From Halieaceae bacterium UBA5085 (lineage in GTDB: Bacteria; Pseudomonadota; Gammaproteobacteria; Pseudomonadales; Halieaceae), in contig DIAF01000018.1 in NCBI GenBank assembly GCA_002414665.1, positions 22,198-73,981 of the forward strand: a stretch of DNA of 51,784 bases, read 5' to 3'. This document shows positions 44,748 to 51,784 of the stretch, piece after piece. The notes under the pieces are model-generated. The model saw only the letters and a list, made by a program, of their open reading frames with translations. It made no database searches and was not told the DNA's origin. Both the position numbers and the translations under genes were made by a program. The number at the start of each line of letters is the position of its first letter. Position 1 is the stretch's first letter.

Positions 44748-45663
44748 AGAGCTTAGGGAAAAATACCTTCTGGCTGAATTGGATAAGCGAGAATTTATCG
44801 AGCGCGCAGGTGAAGCTCATGCTGTACTTTTCTCCTATGCCGAACTGTTAAGCTGCTCCGACGTTCGTGAGATACGTATAGGGCCGGACGGTGTTCTCTT
44901 TGAGGTCGGCGGGGATGGACTGATGTTTTCTTGCCCTAAGAGTGAAACGAGAGTCGCACCTCTCGAGGCGCTTAACTTTGGCTTCTATGAGCCAGCCGAG
45001 ACGAAGCTAATGCTCGATCTGATTAGTGACAAGAGTGTGGTCTTCGACGTTGGTGCGAATATTGGCTGGTTTGCGCTGATTTTTGCTAAACGAGTACCGG
45101 GCTGTGAGGTACACGCATTTGAGCCAGTCCCGGTGTTTCATGAGCACCTAAATTTGAATGTCGCGCGGAATGCGCTTCAGTCGAATGTTTTGGCTTATTC
45201 GACGGGTTTCTCGGATGCTCGTCAATCTGTAACGATGTATTTTGATCCCGGAAATGGTACCAACGCGTCTCTACTCAATGTTTCCCAATCGAGTACGGTA
45301 GACACGGTAGCCGCAGAGATGCACACAATGGATGACTGGTGTGCTGAGCGAGATGTTTGGCCAGACTTTATTAAGTGCGACGTGGAAGGTGCAGAGTTGC
45401 TTGTGCTTCGTGGCGCGGTCGAGGTGCTAGATAGGAGTAAGCCACTAATTTTTCTTGAAATGCTCAGGAAGTGGAGCAAGCCCTTTGGCTACCACCCCAA
45501 CGACATAATTAGTTTTCTAGATGAAAGGGGTTACACGTGCTACTCGGTTACTGGAGAGGGTTTAAAGGTTTGTCAATTCGTAGACGATACTACGCTCGAA
45601 ACCAACTATCTTTTTCTCAACCGGTCTAGCCACTCCCAGCTCTTCAAAAGTTTGGGTATATAG
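44728..45663 (+). CDS. FkbM-family methyltransferase in the CDP-sugar operon
   Basis: 311 residues. Central SAM domain with motif I FDVGANIGWFALIFAK (about 107-122), HAFEPVP, and IKCDVEGAELLVLRGA (about 214-229). An N-terminal domain of about 90 residues precedes it. Presumably O-methylates the unusual sugar. Last base of the stop is the first base of the next gene's GTG, so strongly coupled. Confidence 0.85.
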   Translation: MPYATIKELREKYLLAELDKREFIERAGEAHAVLFSYAELLSCSDVREIRIGPDGVLFEVGGDGLMFSCPKSETRVAPLEALNFGFYEPAETKLMLDLISDKSVVFDVGANIGWFALIFAKRVPGCEVHAFEPVPVFHEHLNLNVARNALQSNVLAYSTGFSDARQSVTMYFDPGNGTNASLLNVSQSSTVDTVAAEMHTMDDWCAERDVWPDFIKCDVEGAELLVLRGAVEVLDRSKPLIFLEMLRKWSKPFGYHPNDIISFLDERGYTCYSVTGEGLKVCQFVDDTTLETNYLFLNRSSHSQLFKSLGI

Positions 45664-46469
45664 TGACTGACTCAAGAGAGCTGGCTAGGCAAGTCCGTCG
45701 ATTGTCTCTAGAGATGGTGCATCGCGCTGGCGCATCACACATTGGGAGCGCCTTATCGATAGCAGATATTGTTGCTGTACTCTACGGGAAGGTAATGGCT
45801 TATGACTCGTCTGACCCTTCGTCTCCTCAGCGTGACCGATTTATCCTAAGCAAGGGTCACGCCTGTGTTGCCGTGTACGCTGTACTAGCGCTAAGAGGTT
45901 TTTTTCCAAAGAAGAGTCTAGAAGAGTATGGTGCTGATTTTTCGATGTTCATGAACCATATCTCACACCATGTCCCTGGGGTCGAATTTTCTACCGGTTC
46001 TTTAGGTCATGGATTACCGTTCGCAGTTGGTAAAGCTCTCGCGTGTCGCATGCGTGGGGAGAAGTGGCGGGTGTACGCAGTTTTGAGCGATGGCGAGCTT
46101 GACGAAGGGTCCAACTGGGAAGCGTTCATGTTCGCGGCACATCACCACCTAGATAGATTGACGGCCATTATTGACTACAACCGACTGCAGAGTTTGGGGA
46201 GCGTACAAGATACGCTGGAAATAGAACCATTGGCTAAGAAGCTTCACGCATTTGGTTGGTCCGTTATTGAGGTGGATGGTCACGATCATCAGGCCTTGAT
46301 AGAAACCCTCTCACATTCTGATGAAAGTAAAAGACCGCGAGCAGTTATAGCCCACACGACGAAAGGGAAGGGTGTCGGATTCATGGAGAATGAAGTCCTT
46401 TGGCATTATCGTAATCCAAGCGATGAAGAATTGGCCGTGGCACTATCGGAATTAGGCTTCGATGCGTAA
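45663..46469 (+). CDS. Split transketolase, N-terminal (ThDP-binding) subunit
   Basis: 268 residues from GTG 45663. Has SKGHACVAVYAVL, FSTGSLGHGLPFAVGKAL, and the ThDP motif SDGELDEGSNWEA...IDYN (about 142-171). This is the alpha-type half of transketolase; the housekeeping form is one polypeptide of about 660 residues. It overlaps the C-terminal subunit gene by 8 bp. Embedded between a sugar methyltransferase and a flippase, so ketol transfer to a nucleotide sugar is the likely role rather than pentose-phosphate metabolism. That role is inference. Confidence 0.88.
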   Translation: MTDSRELARQVRRLSLEMVHRAGASHIGSALSIADIVAVLYGKVMAYDSSDPSSPQRDRFILSKGHACVAVYAVLALRGFFPKKSLEEYGADFSMFMNHISHHVPGVEFSTGSLGHGLPFAVGKALACRMRGEKWRVYAVLSDGELDEGSNWEAFMFAAHHHLDRLTAIIDYNRLQSLGSVQDTLEIEPLAKKLHAFGWSVIEVDGHDHQALIETLSHSDESKRPRAVIAHTTKGKGVGFMENEVLWHYRNPSDEELAVALSELGFDA

Positions 46470-47346
46470 TGCTTTCATTAAAGAATTGACGGCAAGGGCT
46501 GCACTGGACGATTCGATAGTCCTTGTCGTCGGTGACTTAGGGTTCGGTGTTGTTGAGGAGTTTGCGCGCCGGTTTCCATCCCGTTTCTACAATGCGGGTG
46601 TCGCGGAACAGAATATGATTGGGTTGTGCGCTGGCCTAGCGTCAGAGGGCTATCATGTATTTGCCTATTCAATTGCCAATTTCCCAACTTTTCGCTGCGC
46701 GGAGCAGCTTAGAAATGATGTGGATTATCACAATCTGCCGGTGACGATAGTTTCCGTGGGAGGGGGATTGGCTTACGGCAATCTAGGTTACTCTCACCAT
46801 GCGATACAGGACTTTGCGTTGATGAGAGTGCTCCCGAATATGCTGATTGCGGCCCCGGGTGACCCCCAAGAAACAAGAGCATGTCTGAACTACTTGCTGG
46901 CCAATCCGCAGCCATCGTACCTTCGGTTGGGCAAAAGCGGCGAGCAAGAGTACCATTCAAGCTCGCCCGAGGTTTATCCTGGCACACTTGTCCCGATTCC
47001 TTCACTTTCTTCCGGTCCGAGTGACAAGCTTTTGGTCACTACAGGTGGAGGTTTGGGTGTGGCCGCGGCTTGGTTAAGAGATGGGTTGTTCGAGAATTAT
47101 GCGGTGGCGTCTATGCCACTGTGGGGTATGTCGTGGAAGCTCACGCAGTCGAGCATCTTGTCAAACTTCTCACACATCACGACCGTGGAGGACCACATAT
47201 CTGATGCTGGTTTCGGTAGTTGGCTACTCGAATGCTCTGTGGCTTGCTCTGCATCGGTATCGATTGAAGTTCGCGCTTTGGACAGGAGTGTCTTGGGGAT
47301 GGTGGGGACTCAGCGCTCACTTATGACTCGCGGTGGGCTGGCATGA
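46462..47346 (+). CDS. Split transketolase, C-terminal subunit
   Basis: 294 residues. Pyrimidine-binding half with the catalytic Glu in NAGVAEQNMIG (about residue 48), then FAYSIANFPTFRCAEQLRND and GGLAYGNLGYSHHAIQDFALMR, and a C-terminal transketolase domain (LVTTGGGLGVAAAW). Acts with the preceding N-terminal subunit as a ThDP enzyme moving a two-carbon unit. See the finding on branched-sugar synthesis. Confidence 0.88.
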   Translation: MRNAFIKELTARAALDDSIVLVVGDLGFGVVEEFARRFPSRFYNAGVAEQNMIGLCAGLASEGYHVFAYSIANFPTFRCAEQLRNDVDYHNLPVTIVSVGGGLAYGNLGYSHHAIQDFALMRVLPNMLIAAPGDPQETRACLNYLLANPQPSYLRLGKSGEQEYHSSSPEVYPGTLVPIPSLSSGPSDKLLVTTGGGLGVAAAWLRDGLFENYAVASMPLWGMSWKLTQSSILSNFSHITTVEDHISDAGFGSWLLECSVACSASVSIEVRALDRSVLGMVGTQRSLMTRGGLA

Positions 47347-47356
47347 TTGATCCCCC

Positions 47357-48679
47357 GTGACGGGAGGAGTGGGGCGATTTAGCCTATTCTCCGCGGCCTT
47401 TCGAAATACCGCGGCGAATCAGCTTTGGCGAATTCTGGCTGGTCCATTGGTTCTGTTGTTAATACCGATCTACCTTTCGGCAGAAGCACAGGGGTATTGG
47501 TATACCTTTGTAAGTCTCGGCGCATTGACGGTATTCGCGGACCTCGGATTCTCCGCAATCATAGTTCACTTCGTCGCGCACGAGTTTGCCCGCCTAGAGT
47601 TCGACCGGGCTGGCTTTGTCGTTGGGGATGTTCAAGCCCGCGCAAGGCTGGCGTCGCTTTTTATCTTCGCATCTAAATGGTCCTTTGGGATGCTAGCGTT
47701 GGTCGTCCCAATATCAATAGCACTTGGGTTGTGGCTGATGAGCGCCGGAGAGGCTGGTGTAGATTGGAAGTCTGCGTGGGTGATTTATAGTGTTGGTTGC
47801 GGGTTTAATTTTTTTCTGACTGTGCTATTGGCGTTTTTGGAAGGCAGTAATCGAGTCGCAGAGGCTCAACGGCAGCGTTTAGTAGTCTCTATCATAAACG
47901 CTCTGCTGCTGGTGGGGCTGTTATCTTCAGGGGCTCAGCTCTACGCGCTAGCGCTTCCGATGTTGGTTTCTGGGCTGCTCGGCGTCGTAGCGCTGTCATT
48001 TCGATTTCGTGCGACTGTCTTCGAATTGCTTTCTTCCGATTCATTTGCTCCCGCGAGTTGGACTCATGAACTATTTCCGCTTCTCAAGCGGTATGCAGTC
48101 AGCTGGACAAGTGGCTATTTTATATTGCAGTCTATCCCACCGTTGGTGTTTTACTTTTATGGCCCCATAGATGCTGGGCGTGTTGGTCTAAGTATGGCCA
48201 TATGGATGGCAATTTTTTCGTTATCCAATGTGTGGATGGTGGTTGCAACACCGAAAGTGAGTATGCAAATTTCACTGGGAGACTCGACCCAGCTTTTGCA
48301 CTTGTTCAGGACGCACTTTCGACTCTCTGTCGGTACATTTCTGGTGGGTTCCGCACTGTTTCTCTCGGCATTGCTGATATCACACCCTTATTCTCTTTTT
48401 GCTCAACGCTTGCTACCGATCGAAGCTCTGCTGATTCTAGGCCTGGGTTGGCTAGCTCAGTTGGTGGTTTCAGCTTTGGCAATGTTCATGCGTGCCCATA
48501 AGGAGGAGCCGCTGATGTGGGTCTCTGTAGCTATGGCGGCACAGATCGTAATCAGTACAGTTCTTCTTGCGGGTCAGTTTGATGTCCGCTTTATCGCGGT
48601 CAGTTTTACCGCTGGGTTCTTGATATGGTTGCCTCAGGTGGTAAAGCTCTATCGTGGTTATCTCTCTCGCTATGAATGA
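47357..48679 (+). CDS. Second polysaccharide flippase/transporter
   Basis: 440 residues, about twelve hydrophobic segments, GTG start at 47357 (10 bp after the transketolase). N-terminus NTAANQLWRILAGPLVLLLI and YLSAEAQGYWYTFVSLGALT resemble the Wzx/MATE-like export family more than glycosyltransferases. A separate flippase in the CDP-sugar operon suggests this operon was acquired as a unit for a distinct glycan. It overlaps the next gene by 8 bp. Confidence 0.8.
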   Translation: MTGGVGRFSLFSAAFRNTAANQLWRILAGPLVLLLIPIYLSAEAQGYWYTFVSLGALTVFADLGFSAIIVHFVAHEFARLEFDRAGFVVGDVQARARLASLFIFASKWSFGMLALVVPISIALGLWLMSAGEAGVDWKSAWVIYSVGCGFNFFLTVLLAFLEGSNRVAEAQRQRLVVSIINALLLVGLLSSGAQLYALALPMLVSGLLGVVALSFRFRATVFELLSSDSFAPASWTHELFPLLKRYAVSWTSGYFILQSIPPLVFYFYGPIDAGRVGLSMAIWMAIFSLSNVWMVVATPKVSMQISLGDSTQLLHLFRTHFRLSVGTFLVGSALFLSALLISHPYSLFAQRLLPIEALLILGLGWLAQLVVSALAMFMRAHKEEPLMWVSVAMAAQIVISTVLLAGQFDVRFIAVSFTAGFLIWLPQVVKLYRGYLSRYE

Positions 48680-49700
48680 TAGGCCTCTGCTCACTATAGC
48701 TATACCGAGTTTCAACCGGTGTCGCGAGCTTTCTTTGCTCCTAGGTCAAATAAGAAATCAATTTGATGCGTATCGTAAGGACCTAGAGGTGATTGTCTCC
48801 GACAATTGTTCATCAGATGAGACTTCAAGTGTAGTTAGTTCTTTTATTGAAGATGGTTTGCCAATTCGTTATTTTCGGAATGAAGTAAATGTTGGAAGTG
48901 GTGCGAATGTAGTGCGGTGCTTTGAGCTTGCCGTTGGTCGCTATGTTCTCATTGTTGGAGATGACGATTTGCTATTAGACGGAGCTTTATCACGGATAAT
49001 TTCAGTATTAAAGGAGAGTGATATTGGGTTGTTGTACCTCAACGCATATCCATTTCTTCACGACTATAGAGATGAAAGGCCCGCAAGTTTTAGAAGCTAT
49101 GACTTGGTTCGTTATCAAGATCCTTCCGCGTTCCTTGGTCGCGTTTCCATAAACCTCTCTTTCCTTTCGAGTGTAGTTGTAAACAAGAGTCTAGTTCCCA
49201 TTGAGTTCGATTGCTCTAGGTTCAGCTCTAGTTATTTGCCTCAACTCAACTGGATATTCTACATCTTGTTTCGCTGCTCAAGTCATGCGGTATTGAATCA
49301 GTTTGTTATAGCCGGTAGAGCTAACAACTCCGGTGGGTATGGAGTTTGTCAGGTATTCGGGACGAATTTGAGAGGAATAATCGATAGCTTTGTTCAGGAC
49401 GGGATCCCCGAGGAGATTTTTGAACCCCTTCACGCATCAATGATAAAATCTTTCTTTCCCAAACATTTGTTGGACCTTCGGACAAGTCGGCACGACTTTG
49501 CTGATGAACGCTTTCATAGAGAACTTTGTCCTCTATATGGTGATCGCCTAGATTACTGGGTTTTTCTTTACCCAATATTGCGTCTGCCTAGCGGGCTCGC
49601 AAAGATCTGGTTCTTCGGTCTTCGATGCTTCAATGGTATTAATAATGTAATACGACTTATGAGAGAGCGATTCACTGGCATTTTACGGCGCAGAGGGTAA
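48672..49700 (+). CDS. Glycosyltransferase family 2 protein
   Basis: 342 residues from ATG 48672. GT-A fold: LTIAIPSFNRCRELSLLLGQ, VIVSDNCSSDETS, and the metal-binding VGDDDLLLDGAL. Base composition is the lowest in G+C in the window. Last gene of the operon starting at rfbF; it may transfer the unusual CDP-sugar. Its 3' end faces the leftward glycosyltransferase 56 bp away. Confidence 0.85.
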   Translation: MNDRPLLTIAIPSFNRCRELSLLLGQIRNQFDAYRKDLEVIVSDNCSSDETSSVVSSFIEDGLPIRYFRNEVNVGSGANVVRCFELAVGRYVLIVGDDDLLLDGALSRIISVLKESDIGLLYLNAYPFLHDYRDERPASFRSYDLVRYQDPSAFLGRVSINLSFLSSVVVNKSLVPIEFDCSRFSSSYLPQLNWIFYILFRCSSHAVLNQFVIAGRANNSGGYGVCQVFGTNLRGIIDSFVQDGIPEEIFEPLHASMIKSFFPKHLLDLRTSRHDFADERFHRELCPLYGDRLDYWVFLYPILRLPSGLAKIWFFGLRCFNGINNVIRLMRERFTGILRRRG

Positions 49701-49756
49701 GACAATATTGCGACAAGTAGGTGCTCTTCTTGATCGTTGTGTTTTTAGGGGAGCAC

Positions 49757-50761
49757 TTACGGTTGAACGCTTTGTGTTAATTTCCCCATCCTCCCGTTGA
49801 TTCCGTCGACTATTCCCTTGGTTGAGTACTCAATACTTTTTCGGCGCTGCGGGCCGAATACTGAATGTGTGTACACTAGCCCCATAAAGTACCAAGTACT
49901 GCGAATTTTCCAGCGCCAGTTGATTCTCGAATCCTTGAGAAGCGCGACAAAATTCCTTAATCGATAGTAGATTCTTAGAGGGCTATAGAGACTTTCATGT
50001 CGCCAACCAAAGTACCAAACTCGGATAGCACCTTGTCCCATACTTTGATGCATCTTCGCGGAGCCACAACCGATAAGCCGAAATCCTAGATGTCTTGCGC
50101 GCATTCCCCACTCGACGTCTACCTGGTCGATAAAGAAGTCTTCGCGCATCGGACCCACCCGCAATAGTGCAGCTACTGGAATAAGCGTGCCCGAAGTTAT
50201 TAGGGATAGCGCGTCAATGTAAGGCGATTCTTCGCTGGCGATGGCGTGCGAGTAGAAGAATTGCCCCTTCTTCTGGCTCTGAAAGGGATAGGTAACGCCG
50301 GTGTGCGTATCAGTGTAAGTCGGGCCAACAGCCGCGATTCTTCCATTTTTCCCATTGCAGGCGCGGTAGCAATCCATAAGCTTAGCCACCATGTCCGAAG
50401 CGGGCAGGCTGTCTTGGTCGCTGAGTAGAACGAATGCCGACCCCATTAGTATTGCACGTTCACAGCCTTCATTAAGCGCTTTGGCTATACCAAGGTTTTT
50501 ACCGAAGCGAATCACGACACAACGTTCAGGGTTGGATGAGTGAGTCCAAATAGATGCAAGCGTCGGGTTGTCGGCGCCGGGAGTGTTGTCCACAAGAATA
50601 ACGGTTTCAGTTTGATGCAGGAGTCGGTCGAGTAGAGGAGCTAGTTCTGCGGGCTCAGGATGGTACGTGACTACAATACTCGTGATGTTTGTTATGGATG
50701 ATTGCTCGGTAGGGTTCAACGGCTTGGTCTCCAATCTAGTGTGGGCAAACCGTAACGGCAT
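49757..50761 (-). CDS. Glycosyltransferase family 2 protein, rhamnosyltransferase-like
   Basis: 334 residues. N-terminal GT-A domain with SIVVTYHPEP, VILVDNTPG, NLGIAKALNEGC and LLSDQDSLP (DXD-type metal site), then FIDQVDVEWGMRARHLGFRL. This layout matches the rhamnosyltransferases of O-antigen clusters, but donor specificity is unproven. It overlaps the neighbouring glycosyltransferase start-to-stop by 46 bp. Confidence 0.85.
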   Translation of the reverse strand: MPLRFAHTRLETKPLNPTEQSSITNITSIVVTYHPEPAELAPLLDRLLHQTETVILVDNTPGADNPTLASIWTHSSNPERCVVIRFGKNLGIAKALNEGCERAILMGSAFVLLSDQDSLPASDMVAKLMDCYRACNGKNGRIAAVGPTYTDTHTGVTYPFQSQKKGQFFYSHAIASEESPYIDALSLITSGTLIPVAALLRVGPMREDFFIDQVDVEWGMRARHLGFRLIGCGSAKMHQSMGQGAIRVWYFGWRHESLYSPLRIYYRLRNFVALLKDSRINWRWKIRSTWYFMGLVYTHSVFGPQRRKSIEYSTKGIVDGINGRMGKLTQSVQP

Positions 50762-51780
50762 AACATAGTGAATTTGTGTGGCAAGATGTTGAAAGGCTTG
50801 CCAAAGCTCGTAGGTGAAACTAGGCAGGCGCCTTGGAGTTTTCTACGTTCGTTGCCAAGGGTCACTCTTTGCTGGAATAATTCCCGTGGAACATTGAGAT
50901 AGATTTGTGTACATGCTTTTAAATCCCATCGCAGCACGCTAAAAATTATCCCCTCTATCAATAGCAGAGTGAGGTGTATCAATAGGAGTGGCCACATGAC
51001 AATAGTCGGTGTCATGACAAAAAGAGAAAATGTTTTGTTTCGTTCACTCAAGCGTCTCCTTCGGTAAGTGCTTAAGAGTTTGCCTCGAAATGGTTTGTTG
51101 CCGCCGAACGAACCTCCTTGTCGATGTAGATATCCGCTCTCCTTTAATGCCTGTACAGGGAGACCCGTTAAACGAGCGGCGCAACACAGGTATAAGTCTT
51201 CCCCGATTGATTCAAACCACTCCGGGAACCCGCCCAACTGCTCCCAGGTACTTCGCCGAATCCACAAGCACGCCCCAATCACCATCGCCACCTCACTACG
51301 CTCCGGGTCCAGATTGGGTACTGGGTTGTAGAAAGGATCCAGCATACAGCCGCGGTCCACGAGGTTCCCACTCTCCCAGTCATACTGCGGAAGGGTGAGG
51401 ATTCCTGGCGATGTCTGCTGCGCAGCGGTCGATGCCAGCGCGGCCAAGGCGCCAGCAAGCAAGGCGGCATCGTTGTTCAATAGTAAAACGTACTCGCCAC
51501 GTGCGTGCGCCACCATACGGTTATTGGCCACACAGAATCCGACGTTCTCACGGCTGGCGAGCAGTTCAACCTGAGGGTACTTTTCGCGGAGGAAGGCCAC
51601 AGAGTCATCTGCTGAGGCATCATCGTGCACGATAATCTCGACAGTGAAGTCGCACTGTTGCTCAAGTACCGAATCCAGGCAGGCGGCAATGAGTTCTGGC
51701 CCCCGATAGTGGGCGATGCATACCGAAACCAGCGGCCTATCTGGCCGGTTCAGGGCCGGGTAGTGTGCAACCAGTGCCAT
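50716..51780 (-). CDS. Glycosyltransferase family 2 protein
   Basis: 354 residues, complete, with its ATG 4 bp from the right window edge. SVCIAHYRGPELIAACLDSV, IIVHDDASADDS, ENVGFCVANNRMV, LLLNNDAALLAG (metal site), then the WIRRSTWEQLGGFPEWFES acceptor segment and a C-terminal hydrophobic stretch (about 255-280) that could anchor it to the membrane. Upstream context is outside the window. Confidence 0.85.
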   Translation of the reverse strand: MALVAHYPALNRPDRPLVSVCIAHYRGPELIAACLDSVLEQQCDFTVEIIVHDDASADDSVAFLREKYPQVELLASRENVGFCVANNRMVAHARGEYVLLLNNDAALLAGALAALASTAAQQTSPGILTLPQYDWESGNLVDRGCMLDPFYNPVPNLDPERSEVAMVIGACLWIRRSTWEQLGGFPEWFESIGEDLYLCCAARLTGLPVQALKESGYLHRQGGSFGGNKPFRGKLLSTYRRRRLSERNKTFSLFVMTPTIVMWPLLLIHLTLLLIEGIIFSVLRWDLKACTQIYLNVPRELFQQRVTLGNERRKLQGACLVSPTSFGKPFNILPHKFTMLCRYGLPTLDWRPSR

Positions 51781-51784
51781 GTTC

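Overview
The window looks like chromosomal DNA of a GC-rich gammaproteobacterium. The gene orders rnr-rlmB-rpsF-rpsR-DUF2232-rplI-dnaB and nrdR-ribD-ribE-ribBA-ribH-nusB-thiL-pgpA are typical of Pseudomonas-like and marine gammaproteobacteria. AidB, the TonB-dependent receptor and the lipoprotein phosphatase fit an aerobic marine lineage. A member of the OM60/NOR5 (Halieaceae/Cellvibrionales) group is my guess, not something the sequence proves.

Left half (1-35.9 kb): a tRNA-Leu(CAG) runs off the left edge and is followed by RNase R, RlmB, the S6/S18/L9 ribosomal protein operon and DnaB. Next come aidB, a TPR protein and a purple-acid-phosphatase-like lipoprotein. A replication-restart-like pair follows: a protein with three DnaT-type repeats overlaps a lambda-P-like helicase-loader gene, and radA diverges from it. 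After that lie a PilZ protein, EttA, an aspartoacylase-like metallohydrolase, a RimB-type retropepsin, ugd, glyA, a 595-bp non-coding stretch with a large inverted repeat, ggt, the nrdR/riboflavin/nusB/thiL/pgpA run, a periplasmic retropepsin-like protease, stand-alone ribA, a tandem Lrp regulator, a TonB receptor, ispA and xseB.

Right half (35.9-51.8 kb): a surface-polysaccharide locus. It starts with a Wzx-type flippase and an FkbM methyltransferase. A convergent gmd-fcl (GDP-fucose) pair follows, in which gmd is broken by at least four lesions while fcl is open. A tightly overlapping, visibly more A+T-rich operon comes next: rfbF-rfbG-rfbH (CDP-4-keto-3,6-dideoxyglucose pathway), an SDR epimerase/reductase, an FkbM methyltransferase, a split transketolase, a second flippase and a glycosyltransferase. 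Two more glycosyltransferases lie on the opposite strand up to the right edge.

How the parts may work together: the rib genes make riboflavin, but the ribBA fusion looks degenerate in both halves, and the separate ribA supplies a complete GTP cyclohydrolase II. The rfbFGH plus split-transketolase operon is the best candidate for an undescribed system. It could build a CDP-linked 3,6-dideoxyhexose and add a two-carbon branch by ketol transfer, analogous to yersiniose synthesis but with a transketolase-type enzyme instead of YerE. The DnaT-repeat/lambda-P-like pair resembles an independent version of the E. coli dnaTC operon.
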